Assembly: GCF_907163085.1 (NCBI RefSeq)
Contig: NZ_CAJQTX010000005.1
Span: forward strand, 1-64,000
Source: Candidatus Accumulibacter sp. ACC003
GTDB taxonomy: Bacteria; Pseudomonadota; Gammaproteobacteria; Burkholderiales; Rhodocyclaceae
Length of the DNA: 64,000 nucleotides
Direction: 5' to 3'
A model generated the notes under the pieces. It was not told the DNA's origin and did no database searches. It saw only the letters and a program-made list of their open reading frames with translations. The stretch's first letter is position 1. The number at the start of each line of letters is the position of its first letter. Shown here in pieces: positions 9,157 to 17,595 of the stretch. A program made the translations under genes and the position numbers.

Positions 9157-11532
9157 CAGATTTCCTGATCCCGGCCGGGAATGTAGGTAGAATTCCGGAA
9201 TTGCACGTGGCACTTTATTTTGACGGCCATGATTTTCTTATGGCATAAACCAAGCTTCGCTAGGAGTGCAAGGAGGAGCAGACGTTGAGGCAATCGTGGC
9301 TTCCAGGGTTTCCGGATGGTGCGCAGAAAGTGGGAGAAGGGTTGGCGATTCTGGAGAAGGATGGCCAAGCGATCTACTTTGTTGGGGGAGACAATTACTT
9401 CTCGCACCCCGTAGGAGACGACGCTGGCCGCAGGTTCGCTCTGACCAGCCTGATGGAGAACGGGCACGTCAAGGCGGTCGAACTGGAAAGGCCACCGCTG
9501 TGCATCCCGCACCGCACGCTGATGAACTGGGTGGGACAAAGCCGCAAAGCCGGGCCATCGTCTTTCTTTCGACCGGCGGCGGCGAGCCGGCCGCGGATCA
9601 TGACGCCGGACAAGAGTGCCGAATGCGCGCGGCTGTTGAGCGAGGGAAAGCGTCCTGCCGAAGTGGCACGGCAGGTGGGCGTCCAGGAGTCGACGCTGCG
9701 CAAGGCGATCCGGCGCCAGGGCGTGCCGCAGTTGGCCGCCTTGCCGCAAGAGGCAGGGGAGTTGGAAGCGGCGAGCACCAAGAGTGAGCGCAGCCGGGCG
9801 GATGCGGAAGCCGCCGCGGGGATGGGCACCGCCTGCACGCGCGCCGACGAGCGGATCCAAACGGCGCTGGGATTGGCGACCGGTGCGACGACGCGCTTCG
9901 AAGCGAGCCACGATGTGGCGATGGGGGGGCTGTTGGCCGGCTTGCCGGCCTTGTGCGCGAACGGGCTACTGACCGGCCTGGATCGCCATCTCAAGCTGCC
10001 CCGGGGATTCTACAGCGCCTTGCACATCCTTCTCGTCCTCGGCTTCATGGCCCTGGGGCGAATCAAGCGGCCGGAACATCTGCGACAAACCTCGCCCGGA
10101 GAACTCGGCAAAGTCATCGGCCTGGACCGGGTACCGGAAGTCCGCACCCTGCGGGAAAAGGTCCATCTGCTGGCCAAGACGGGTGACCCGGCAGCCTGGA
10201 TGCGGGATCTCGCGAAGCTCTGGATGGAAAGCGAGCCAGAAGAAGCGGGTTACCTGTATGTCGATGGTCATGTTCGGGTGTATCACGGCGAGCAGGCCAG
10301 GCTGTCGAAGCGCTACGTCTCGCGCGAACGCCTGTGCCTGCGGGGCACCACCGACTACTGGGTTAACGATGCCCTGGGTCGCCCGTTCTTTGTGGTTTCG
10401 CAGCCGCTCAATGACGGACTCGCCGAGACCCTGCTCAAGGACATCGTCCCCCAACTGCTGGAGATTGTCCCGGGACAGCCGACGCCGGCCGAACTGGACG
10501 CCGACCCGACCCTGCACCGGTTTGTCATGGTCTTCGATCGGGAAGGGGCCACCCAGAGTCTCCTCGGCAGACTCTGGAAACAGCGCATCGGCGCACTGAC
10601 CTACCGCAAGAACGTCAAGGACCTCTGGTCCGAAGAGGTGTTTCAGGAACAGGAAGTCCATCTGCCGGCAGGCGGCAGCACCGGGATGAAACTCGCCATG
10701 CGCGAAACCCGACTCGGCACAGGCGATGGCAGCCTGGCCGTGAGCGAAGTTCGTCGGCTGACCCAGACGGGACATCAAACAGCCGTGATCACGACCGCCC
10801 GGCAACTCGGAAACACCACCATCGCTGGGCGGATGTTCGCCCGTTGGTGCCAGGAAAACTACTTCGCGTACATGATGGAACATTATGATATTGATGGGCT
10901 TATCGAGTACGGAGACGAATCTCTTCCCGGCACTCACCAGGTCGTTAACCCCCGCTGGCGGGAACTCGACAAGGCCGTCAGGCAAACCCGCCAGAGCGAA
11001 AGAAAACTGCAGGCCGCAATCGCCAGGACGGCCTTGAACGACGGCGGCGAAATCCAGAAAAACGCCGAGTCTGTCGAAGCACTGCAGGCCGTTCAGGAGG
11101 AGCTCAAGCGACTTTGCGCGGCGCGCAAGGCAAGCCCCCGAAAGATGACGATCGACAGTCTGCCCGAGGCCGAGCGACCGACCCAACTGCCGCCGCTGAA
11201 CAAGATGCTCTGCGATACCGTGAAAATGGTCGCCTACCGGGCCGAGACCGCCATGGTGGCGCTATTGCGCCGCCACTTGAAGAAGGAGGACGACGCACGT
11301 GCGCTCATTCGCGAATTGTTCGTTTCTTCCGCTGACATCGAACCGAACGCGCTAGCCAACACCCTGACCATCAAAATTCACCGGATGGCCAGCCCAGCTC
11401 ATGATCGCGCTATCGCCGCGCTCCTCGAGGAACTCACCCTGCAAGATTTTCCGCATCCGGAAACCGGGGCAAGAATGACCTTCACTCTTGTCTGAAGTGC
11501 CAACCCGGTTTCCTCCGAGATCAGGAAATCTG
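9157..11532 (+). mobile_element. Insertion sequence C, nested in element A
   Basis: A perfect 14-bp terminal inverted repeat, CAGATTTCCTGATC at 9157–9170 and its complement at 11519–11532, is flanked by a perfect 5-bp duplication AACGG (9152–9156 and 11533–11537). The 2376-bp element carries one long gene. Its insertion point is 82 bp past the stop of element A's transposase, so it arrived after element A and did not break a gene. Confidence 0.9.
9285..11495 (+). CDS. Large DDE-type transposase of element C
   Basis: 736 residues. A TTG start is favoured because a full AGGAGG ribosome-binding site (9271–9276) sits eight bases upstream. The N-terminus includes a helix-turn-helix-like segment ('RLLSEGKRPAEVARQVGVQE', about residues 115–135). 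The core has 'GYLYVDGHVRVY' and 'RFVMVFDREGA' as candidate catalytic Asp motifs, and a later segment (about residues 560–620) is rich in charged helices, possibly coiled coil. It fills the only gene space between the terminal repeats of a well-bounded IS with 5-bp duplications, which makes transposase the firm call. The exact family is not recognised. Confidence 0.75.
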   Translation: MRQSWLPGFPDGAQKVGEGLAILEKDGQAIYFVGGDNYFSHPVGDDAGRRFALTSLMENGHVKAVELERPPLCIPHRTLMNWVGQSRKAGPSSFFRPAAASRPRIMTPDKSAECARLLSEGKRPAEVARQVGVQESTLRKAIRRQGVPQLAALPQEAGELEAASTKSERSRADAEAAAGMGTACTRADERIQTALGLATGATTRFEASHDVAMGGLLAGLPALCANGLLTGLDRHLKLPRGFYSALHILLVLGFMALGRIKRPEHLRQTSPGELGKVIGLDRVPEVRTLREKVHLLAKTGDPAAWMRDLAKLWMESEPEEAGYLYVDGHVRVYHGEQARLSKRYVSRERLCLRGTTDYWVNDALGRPFFVVSQPLNDGLAETLLKDIVPQLLEIVPGQPTPAELDADPTLHRFVMVFDREGATQSLLGRLWKQRIGALTYRKNVKDLWSEEVFQEQEVHLPAGGSTGMKLAMRETRLGTGDGSLAVSEVRRLTQTGHQTAVITTARQLGNTTIAGRMFARWCQENYFAYMMEHYDIDGLIEYGDESLPGTHQVVNPRWRELDKAVRQTRQSERKLQAAIARTALNDGGEIQKNAESVEALQAVQEELKRLCAARKASPRKMTIDSLPEAERPTQLPPLNKMLCDTVKMVAYRAETAMVALLRRHLKKEDDARALIRELFVSSADIEPNALANTLTIKIHRMASPAHDRAIAALLEELTLQDFPHPETGARMTFTLV

Positions 11533-11695
11533 AACGGAGCTCCCTCGACCTCTCCTGTCCCACTGACTGAACACCAAACCCCCGCGCCGCAAGCGCTCCC
11601 TTGCCGCTAGCCAACCCCCATCTGGCCGCCTCGGCGGCGAAAGTGGGCGTAACCGGCAAGTGCTGTCGATTCGGGGAGGTCATGCGTCAGGGCTG

Positions 11696-11704
11696 CTTCG
11701 CATT
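11696..11704. repeat. Target-site duplication CTTCGCATT, copy 2 (between elements A and B)
   Basis: Shared boundary: right duplication of element A and left duplication of element B. With G11695 it reads GCTTCGCATT, identical over 10 bp to 13613–13622. Confidence 0.8.
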
Positions 11705-11731
11705 CACGGTAAATTTGTTCTCGTGCCGGGA

Positions 11732-13518
11732 TCAAGGTGATACGTGGCCTGTAGAATTTTTGGTCATGCGCAGGTAGTCGAAGACCAATCGGATGTTGCG
11801 GTTGAGGTGGCGCATTTTTTCGGAAATGCTGGTTTTGCCGTCGGAGAAGTGGTGCAGGATTCCGACGGCAAAGCGGCGCAGGCGTGACATGTTCTCGGGT
11901 CCGTAACCAGTCCGAATACGGCTACGGTCCTCGTCGTAGTTCCAGTCGATGACGTAGTGACAGCGGTTCTCTATCGACCAATGGCCGCGATTGATGGCGA
12001 GGATTTGCTGTGGGCTGGCCTGTTCTGGAGGGCGACTGGTGATCCCGAGAGCGATTTCGTGCGTCCGCTTGCCGCTCTTCTTGTGCAGCACTTCGCGCTC
12101 GATCAAGAACACCTGGCCGACATACGGGAAGTCGAGATAGGCGTTGAGGGCATTGCTGCACCAAATACGCCGAGTCTCGATCCGACCATGGTCAGGTGGC
12201 GAAACCGCCACGAAGTCTGCCCCCTTCCGATCCTGGAAGAGGAGCGCGATATCGGCTTGCAGTGTTGGCTGATTGCCTTTGACCGTGAAGTGATAGTGCG
12301 CCTTGCGCTCCACCAGGTAGGTCGCCAGCTTGCGCTGTGTCAGTAGCGCGTCGGCGGTGATGTCCTTGCCCTGAATATCGATCGCATCGAGCAGGGGTAT
12401 GAACATCCCGATTTCATTGGTCTGCTTGAGCTCGTCCCCGCCATTTACGGGCAAGGTGCCGACTTTTTTTGGGTGTGACACACGCCGGTCTGATGCCCGA
12501 CCACGCTCATGATGTGTGCTTGCTGACCGTGCTCGTCATGGGCATTGCGCATGGTCTTGCCGTCGACCGCCAGACTGGGGTCGTCTTGAGCATAGGCCTT
12601 GTTCCACTGCTGACACGCTTGATCGAGCGCCATGGGATCGACACGGATCAGGACGTCACGAATGATGAACTCGCTGGGTACGCGGTAAACGCCCTTCTCG
12701 CGACGACAGCGGAAACGCTCGCGTGCTTTCGGTGTGAGGTCTTTGGCCCACCCGGCGATGGCTTTGTAGCCCCGCATTCCGCACAAGACCGCCGCCGTGG
12801 CGATGGCCAGAACGGCAGGAAGGGGGTGACGCCTTCCTTGCGCGCGCCGCGGGTAGGCGATGCCGGCAAAGAAATCGGGAAGCGTGCGCATCTGTTCGGC
12901 GGTGAGCATCATCCTGGGCGCTCCTGTGCGATAGCGGGGGTTGAGTATCGAGCGGGAAAGTTGGCCGCGAGCGTCCGCCTGCAAGGGGCGAACAAAGACA
13001 ACTTTGGGCGACGTCGGGTGGGCGCTGTAGCCTTCTCGGGTGCGGCGAAAGCCTTGCGTCAGCCCCAGAGGCGTCCAGTTCGCGGCGCGATAGACTGTCC
13101 CCTGGAAGCGCGAGGGGTCCACAAAGGTCTCCAGCAGTAACAGCGGCTTCCCGAAATGCGCCTGCCAATCCTCGGCGACCCGTCGCTCGCACAGCGAGAG
13201 CACCTTGGAGCCGAGATTGGGGTAATGCCAATCGGGAAGGATCAGAAAGCGACTGTTGTTGGCGACCAGGCCCAAGCGATCGTACTGATGCCGATAGTCC
13301 CAGCCGATCCAGCGGTCACGAACGCCGCATTTCCAGGCCGCCGCAGAGAAACTCAGCAGGGCCGTCCACTTTTCGCCGTAGGTGGCCACGTACCAAAGCG
13401 TGTGCCCGATCTTCGCCAGGTCGCCCAGGTAGTGATGCTCTGCCATCAACTCCCGATAGCGAGCCTCTTCGCTCTTGCCCACCAAGCGAACACGCAATGC
13501 ACCAAGAACGCTTTCCAT
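11732..13518 (-). CDS. DUF4338–ISAs1 transposase fusion, interrupted by a -1 frameshift at an A7 run
   Basis: Two frames make one protein of about 595 residues. Frame one (13518 to 12445) holds DUF4338 ('RDRWIGW', 'VANNSRFLILP', 'LLLLETFVDPSRFQGTVYRA') followed by the N-terminal part of an ISAs1 transposase ('MLTAEQMRTLPDFFAGI', 'DPSLAVDGKTMRNAHDE', first catalytic Asp). Frame two (12481 to 11732) continues with 'LLDAIDIQGKDITADALLTQ', 'HYHFTVKGNQPTLQADI' and 'NRGHWSIENRCHYVIDW'. The join needs a -1 slip at A-AAA-AAG (12469 to 12463 on this strand), giving ...TQKKVGTL. This may be programmed frameshifting, or a simple indel or assembly error in the homopolymer. Confidence 0.75.
12463..12469 (-). 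other. Candidate -1 slippery heptamer A AAA AAG
   Basis: On the minus strand the zero-frame codons are CAA AAA AAG, so the canonical X-XXY-YYZ pattern A-AAA-AAG lies in the right phase, exactly where the two transposase frames must join. A short stem GGCA/TGCC follows two bases downstream; it is weak as a stimulator. Confidence 0.5.
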
Positions 13519-13613
13519 GCGCCATTTATACGGACTTCCGGCGCAGATGTCCAGGGGGAAGAACTAACTGCTTGATTGCCCGTGCGTTGCCTGAGAGGAC
13601 AAATCCACCCTGG

Positions 13614-13622
13614 CTTCGCATT
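13614..13622. repeat. Target-site duplication CTTCGCATT, copy 3 (right of element B)
   Basis: Third copy of the 9-mer, and with G13613 a 10-bp match to the left flank of element B. It ends eight bases before the -35 box of the tRNA promoter, so the pile stops just short of disrupting it. Confidence 0.8.
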
Positions 13623-13630
13623 CACGGCGC

Positions 13631-13659
13631 TTTACAGCAGGCAATCGTCTGCCTATAAT
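13631..13659 (+). promoter_or_regulatory. Sigma-70 promoter of the tRNA-Ala–tRNA-Glu operon
   Basis: TTTACA (13631–13636), a 17-bp spacer and a consensus TATAAT (13654–13659), placed 18 bp before the tRNA-Ala 5' end. Confidence 0.8.
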
Positions 13660-13677
13660 CCGCGTTCTTTCGGGCCA

Positions 13678-13753
<76 letters not shown>

Positions 13754-13774
13754 ACAAGCCGAAAGAAGTTCCGG

Positions 13775-13850
13775 GTCCCCATCGTCTAGAGGCCTAGGAC
13801 ACTACCCTTTCACGGTAGGTACCGGGGTTCGAATCCCCGTGGGGACGCCA
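13775..13850 (+). tRNA. tRNA-Glu (anticodon UUC)
   Basis: A 76-nt cloverleaf with acceptor GTCCCCA pairing with TGGGGAC, anticodon arm CTACC-CTTTCAC-GGTAG (anticodon TTC) and encoded CCA. The Ala–Glu tandem is common in betaproteobacteria. Confidence 0.97.
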
Positions 13851-14142
13851 GTATTGGCCTATACGGCGCAGCGGAACACCGCGCTGCGGCCTCGCTTTCT
13901 CGTTGTTTCCTTCCCTTTCCGCTTTCCCTTCGTCTTTCCCGATCTCGGAAAGCCCCGCGGAGTGTCCAGGCCAGCTGGCCGCCGACGTGAATTGCGCGTA
14001 CGCCCCTACAACGCGCTGTCTGTAGCGATGGCGACCAGCGCCGAGCTGGCGAAAGACGTCTTGCGGAATCCCTGTACGCCCTGCTCTTCCACCCGCTTAC
14101 CCGCCGCGACTCGATTCGTGGCAACCTCAAACGGAGCCCCCC

Positions 14143-14622
14143 ATGAAAGGCGACAAAACGGTCATTCAGCTGCTCAACAAGCAGCTGGCCAACGAGCTTG
14201 CAGCAATCAACCAGTATTTCCTGCACGCGCGGATGTACAAGAACTGGGGTTTCAACGCCCTCGGCAAGCACGAGTACGAAGAATCGATCGAAGAGATGCA
14301 GCACGCCGACAAGATCATCGAGCGCCTGCTGTTTCTTGAGGGCCTGCCGAAAATGGAGATGCCCAAGCTGTTGATTGGCGAGAACGTTCCCGAGTGCCTG
14401 AGCGGCGACCTCAAGCTCGAGCGCGGCGCGCATGCCGACCTGATCGCCGGCGTAGCCCACTGCGAGTCGGTGAAGGACTACGTTTCTCGCGACCTGCTGC
14501 AGGAGATCCTCAACGACACCGAAGATCACGTCGACTACCTCGAAACGCAGCTCGAGCTGATCGAAAAGGTCGGCGTGCAAAACTATCTGCAGACGCAGAT
14601 GGGCGTGGCATCCGGCGATTGA
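14143..14622 (+). CDS. bfr: Bacterioferritin
   Basis: 159 residues, the normal length, preceded by GGAG. It forms the 24-subunit, heme-containing iron store. The heme ligand Met52 and the ferroxidase residues Glu18, Glu51, His54 and Glu93 are present. At the position three before the His of 'DTEDH', where E. coli Bfr has Glu127, this protein has Thr126, so one diiron ligand may differ. Glu127 in this numbering is the neighbouring residue. No bacterioferritin-associated ferredoxin gene is adjacent. Confidence 0.95.
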   Translation: MKGDKTVIQLLNKQLANELAAINQYFLHARMYKNWGFNALGKHEYEESIEEMQHADKIIERLLFLEGLPKMEMPKLLIGENVPECLSGDLKLERGAHADLIAGVAHCESVKDYVSRDLLQEILNDTEDHVDYLETQLELIEKVGVQNYLQTQMGVASGD

Positions 14623-14716
14623 GCATCCGCCAGCGCGGTCGGGGCCAGAGGGGCGTATCGCCTCCATCGTCCCGGTCGCGCGTGCCCGCATTGGCCGCGC
14701 TCCGGGCACCCTGCCG

Positions 14717-15169
14717 CTATTCCGGCTGGCGCGAATCGATGCTGATCGTCACCGGGCCATCGTTGACCAGGTGAACCTGCATATCAGCGCCGAAGACGCC
14801 GGTGGCGACGCGGCGTCCGAGTGCCACTTCCAGCCGCGCGACAAAGCGCTCGAAAAGCGGCTGCGCGACTTCCGGTGGCGCCGCGCGGCTCCATGAAGGA
14901 CGGTTGCCTTTACGGGTCGATGCGAAGAGCGTGAACTGGCTGACTGCCAGCACCTCGCCATCGGCATCGACGACGCTGCGATTCATCACGCCCTCGGCAT
15001 CGGCAAAGATGCGCAGCCTGCCCAGTTTGGCGGCCATCCAGTCGAGGTCGGCGGCGGCGTCGCAGGCTTCGAAGCCGGCCAGGACCAGCAGGCCTCTAGC
15101 AATACTGCCGCTGACCTGGCCATCGACTTCGACACGCGCCGCAGCGACGCGCTGGACGACGACCCTCAT
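14717..15169 (-). CDS. dtd: D-aminoacyl-tRNA deacylase
   Basis: 150 residues from the ATG at 15169, starting '[17 protein letters not shown]'. It hydrolyses D-aminoacyl-tRNAs and mischarged Gly-tRNA(Ala), keeping D-residues out of translation. The catalytic 'SQFTLFAS' and the 'NDGPVT' gly-pro motif near the C-terminus are present. The frame is open further upstream, but the ATGA overlap with the acetyltransferase stop and the family N-terminus fix the start. Last gene of a three-gene minus-strand operon. Confidence 0.95.
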   Translation of the reverse strand: MRVVVQRVAAARVEVDGQVSGSIARGLLVLAGFEACDAAADLDWMAAKLGRLRIFADAEGVMNRSVVDADGEVLAVSQFTLFASTRKGNRPSWSRAAPPEVAQPLFERFVARLEVALGRRVATGVFGADMQVHLVNDGPVTISIDSRQPE

Positions 15170-15642
15170 GGTGACGCCGCACGTTCCGGCGCGCACTCCA
15201 GATTCTTGACCATGCACGTCGCCGATGCCGGGCACAGGCGGCGGAACTGGGCGGTTTCGGCAATCGCCGCCGGCACCGCGTTTCGCGCCAGCGGCCGGAA
15301 ACCGTGGCCCGCAAAGAAGTCCTGCGCGGAGGTGGTCAGCAGAAAGACCTGTTCTCGCCGCATCGTTCTCGCCCGTTCCTCCAGCGCCTCTAGCAGCCGA
15401 GCGGCCAGCCCGCGCCGTCGGTAGGCCGGCGCTACGGCCAACGAGCGCAACAGCAGCTCGCCGCCACACGACTCGAGGGCGGCGGCGGCGATCAGGCCAG
15501 CATCGTCGCGACAGACCAGAAACGCCGGCAAATGCTGCGTTTCGAGGTCGGCGATCGGCAGGGCGCATTCATCAAGCAGGGCGAGCAAGGCCGGCAACTC
15601 GTCGAGCCGTGGCTCGCTCATCGCCAAGGGCGCCGATGCCAC
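15166..15642 (-). CDS. GNAT N-acetyltransferase, ArsN2-like
   Basis: 158 residues from a GTG at 15642 with GAAGAG just upstream; an ATG at 15621 is the alternative. The GNAT acetyl-CoA site is '[20 protein letters not shown]', and the C-terminus has the '[15 protein letters not shown]...CPASATCM' pattern of the ArsN2 group, which is usually linked to arsenic detoxification. It lies six bases after the zinc transporter gene and overlaps dtd by four bases. There is no ars operon here (arsC is 16 kb away), so the substrate is open. Confidence 0.75.
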   Translation of the reverse strand: MASAPLAMSEPRLDELPALLALLDECALPIADLETQHLPAFLVCRDDAGLIAAAALESCGGELLLRSLAVAPAYRRRGLAARLLEALEERARTMRREQVFLLTTSAQDFFAGHGFRPLARNAVPAAIAETAQFRRLCPASATCMVKNLECAPERAASP

Positions 15643-15647
15643 GCTCT

Positions 15648-16640
15648 TCAGCTTCCCGGTACGCCGCGTTGTTCGCCGGGCGCCAGCCAGCGCACCGTGT
15701 TGTGCAGCGGTTCCGGCTGCAACGTCACGTGCGTGATGCTCTGCTCGGCCAGCGCCTGGCGGCTGGCGGCGAGCACCGCCGGCCAGTGCGCCAGCGATTC
15801 GACGACCAGATGTGCCGACAGCGCGATGCGGTTCGAAGACAAGGTCCAGATATGCAGATCATGCACCGAGGCGACGCCCGGCACGCCGGCCAGCAGGCGA
15901 CCGATCTGCTCGGTGGACAGGCTCACCGGTACGCCTTCCATCAGCGCCTGCAGGACCTCACGCAACAGGCGCAGACTGGAAACGAGCATCAGCGCGCAGA
16001 TCAGCAGCGACAGCAGCGGGTCGACGGTCATCCAGCCGGTCCACATGATCACCGCCCCGGAGACCAGCGCGGCGACCGAGCCGAGCAGGTCGCCGAGGAC
16101 GTGCAGCAGCGCGCCGCGGGTATTCATCGTCTGCTCGCCGTGCATCAGCAACCAGGCGACGCCGATGTTGAGGCACAGGCCAATCGCCGCAACGACGGTC
16201 ACCGCTTCGCCGTTGACTTCGCCGGGTTCGAGAACGCGGCGCACCGCCATCACCGAGATGCCGACCACCACCAACACCATGAAGACGACGTTGGCCAACG
16301 CCGCCAGTGTCTCGACACGGCCGTAGCCGTAGGTGTGGCGTTGCGTCGGCGGCCGCTGCGACAGCCAGGCGGCAAAAGCGGCGAGGCCCAGCGAGGCGCT
16401 GTCGGTGACCATATGGCCGGCGTCGCCGAGCAGCGCCAGCGACCCCGACCAGAAACCGGTCGCCGCTTCGACGGCGGCAAAGCCGAGCGTCAATACCAGC
16501 GCCCAGATCAGGCGTGGGCCGGCGTCGGCGTGGTGGTGATGGGCGTGGCCGCTGTGGTCGTGGTCGTGCTCATGGTCGTGAGCGGCGTGGTGATCGTGTT
16601 GCTCGTGCGGATGGTGATCGTGGGGAGTGTGCTCGCTCAT
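15648..16640 (-). CDS. Cation diffusion facilitator, zinc efflux (ZitB/CzcD type)
   Basis: 330 residues. The first 40 residues are extremely His/Asp-rich, a likely metal-binding tail. Six membrane segments follow. The metal site is seen as H-x3-D in 'GDAGHMVTDSASLG' (TM2) and 'HVLGDLLGS' (TM5), the HD–HD arrangement typical of zinc exporters. A cytoplasmic C-terminal domain includes 'SVHDLHIWTLSSNRIALSAH'. It exports Zn2+ (possibly Co2+/Cd2+) in exchange for protons. First gene of the operon with the acetyltransferase and dtd. Confidence 0.9.
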   Translation of the reverse strand: MSEHTPHDHHPHEQHDHHAAHDHEHDHDHSGHAHHHHADAGPRLIWALVLTLGFAAVEAATGFWSGSLALLGDAGHMVTDSASLGLAAFAAWLSQRPPTQRHTYGYGRVETLAALANVVFMVLVVVGISVMAVRRVLEPGEVNGEAVTVVAAIGLCLNIGVAWLLMHGEQTMNTRGALLHVLGDLLGSVAALVSGAVIMWTGWMTVDPLLSLLICALMLVSSLRLLREVLQALMEGVPVSLSTEQIGRLLAGVPGVASVHDLHIWTLSSNRIALSAHLVVESLAHWPAVLAASRQALAEQSITHVTLQPEPLHNTVRWLAPGEQRGVPGS

Positions 16641-16652
16641 GGTGCCGGCATT

Positions 16653-16712
16653 TTAATGTGAAAGTCGCGGCCGCGACTCTCGAATCTTTCTTTTCCCCGC
16701 TGCGGAAGAAGG
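16653..16712. repeat. 60-bp dispersed intergenic repeat, copy 1
   Basis: Begins with TTAATGTGAAAGTCGCG, identical to 59210–59226, and continues with lower similarity to ...GAAGAAGG. Both copies sit just upstream of minus-strand transporter genes (the zinc exporter here, an MFS transporter at 59 kb). Confidence 0.6.
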
Positions 16713-16955
16713 ATGAGCTTGTGGTCTGTAGTTTGACGCAGATTGCGGACGACGCCCTGAAGTCAGACCGACGGGCGAGAGCAAATGCTTGTGCAACAGG
16801 GAAAGGTCGCTATCGGCGGAACTTCCATACGGCTTCTCTGAAGGACGGAACGAGCTGAATGGCGCGACGCGCCTGCCTGTCGCTAAGCCTATTTGACCGG
16901 CCAATGAGCGGTTGGCGGAAACGTGTCCAAAGCGTAGATGACTTTGGATGGCTTG
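16713..16955. other. Intergenic stretch without recognisable gene
   Basis: Between the repeat and the toxin–antitoxin operator. Short open frames exist on both strands but none has a ribosome-binding site or recognisable protein. It must hold the promoter of the zinc exporter operon and the beginning of the toxin–antitoxin promoter. Confidence 0.4.
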
Positions 16956-16977
16956 CTGTAGCACGAAGGTGCTACAG
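16956..16977. promoter_or_regulatory. Palindromic operator of the toxin–antitoxin operon
   Basis: CTGTAGCAC-GAAG-GTGCTACAG: a perfect 9-bp inverted repeat with a 4-bp spacer, 35 bp upstream of the antitoxin ATG. Ribbon-helix-helix antitoxins typically bind such sites to repress their own operon. Confidence 0.75.
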
Positions 16978-17011
16978 TTGTTTCTCGCTTATGAAATGAC
17001 TGGAGTCAACC

Positions 17012-17296
17012 ATGCCCACGACGACGATCCGTTTGCCGGACGACCTCAAAGCTCGCGTTGCCGAAGCAGCCAAACGTTCCGGTACCACCACCCATGGTTT
17101 CATCCTCGCCGCCATTGCGGAGAAGGCGGAACACGAAGAGCGACGCGCAGATTTCAATCAGGCCGCAGAGAATCGCTATGCCAAAATCACCACCTCTGGA
17201 GAAACGATTTCCTGGCAGGAAATGCGCGCCTTTCTCGAAGAACGCCTTGCCGGGAATTCGGTGCCCGCCCCCACACCACGCCAGCGCGTGCGCTGA
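17012..17296 (+). CDS. Ribbon-helix-helix antitoxin (CopG/ParD-like)
   Basis: 94 residues with GGAG upstream of the ATG. The N-terminal 45 residues ('TTTIRLPDDLKARVAEAAKR' onward) are a ribbon-helix-helix DNA-binding domain; the C-terminal half is charged and should wrap the toxin. The toxin gene starts two bases after the stop. The perfect palindrome upstream is the expected binding site, with autorepression relieved when toxin is in excess. Confidence 0.88.
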   Translation: MPTTTIRLPDDLKARVAEAAKRSGTTTHGFILAAIAEKAEHEERRADFNQAAENRYAKITTSGETISWQEMRAFLEERLAGNSVPAPTPRQRVR

Positions 17297-17298
17297 CA

Positions 17299-17595
17299 AT
17301 GTCGCGCATCGAATTGGCGCCTGAGGTCGGTGACGATTTTGATCGCATCCTGGACCACCTCGCCAGGTATAAGGTCGAGCAAGCTGCATCACGCATACGG
17401 GAAATCGTCGAAGCGATCAACGTACTGGAGTCCAACCCGCTGATCGGCAGACCGGCACGAGACGGCATGCGGGAACTGGTGATCGGGCGTCGGGCGCACG
17501 GCTATCTGGCCTTGTACCGTTATGTTGCCGAGTTGGACATCGTTTTTGTCCTTGCCGTACGCAGTCAGCGGGAAGCGGGTTTCGTCGGTGACTAG
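17299..17595 (+). CDS. RelE/ParE family toxin
   Basis: 98 residues from the ATG at 17299; a longer upstream frame overlaps the antitoxin and is rejected. Features of the ParE fold: 'IELAPEVGDDFDRILDHLAR' at the N-terminus, 'NPLIGRPARDGMRELVI', and a C-terminal 'IVFVLAVRSQREAG'. ParE toxins poison gyrase whereas RelE cuts mRNA; the 'VRSQREAGF' ending favours ParE-like, without certainty. Tight spacing to the antitoxin indicates one transcript. Confidence 0.85.
   Translation: MSRIELAPEVGDDFDRILDHLARYKVEQAASRIREIVEAINVLESNPLIGRPARDGMRELVIGRRAHGYLALYRYVAELDIVFVLAVRSQREAGFVGD

Larger units (their letters stand above)
6499..11695 (+). mobile_element. Insertion sequence A (DUF4338 gene + DDE transposase), interrupted by element C
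   Basis: Terminal inverted repeats start CAGCGCTGAAGCATGAC (6499–6515) and, read inward from the right end at 11695, CAGCCCTGACGCATGAC: 15 of 17 bases agree. A perfect 9-bp duplication (CTTCGCATT) flanks the element at 6490–6498 and 11696–11704. It carries two coupled genes, a DUF4338 protein and a DDE transposase. Without element C (9157–11532 plus its 5-bp duplication) the original element was about 2.8 kb. Both coding genes are intact, because element C lies downstream of them. The IS family is not assigned. Confidence 0.8.
11705..13612 (-). mobile_element. Insertion sequence B, ISAs1-type with fused DUF4338
   Basis: The ends read CACGGTAAATTTGTTCTC (11705–11722) and, inward from 13612, CAGGGTGGATTTGTCCTC: 14 of 18 bases agree. 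A 10-bp duplication GCTTCGCATT flanks it (11695–11704 and 13613–13622); the ISAs1 family is known for 8–10 bp duplications. At 1.9 kb it is longer than usual for ISAs1 because a DUF4338 domain of about 200 residues is joined to the transposase. It abuts element A with only the shared target copy between them. Confidence 0.8.
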
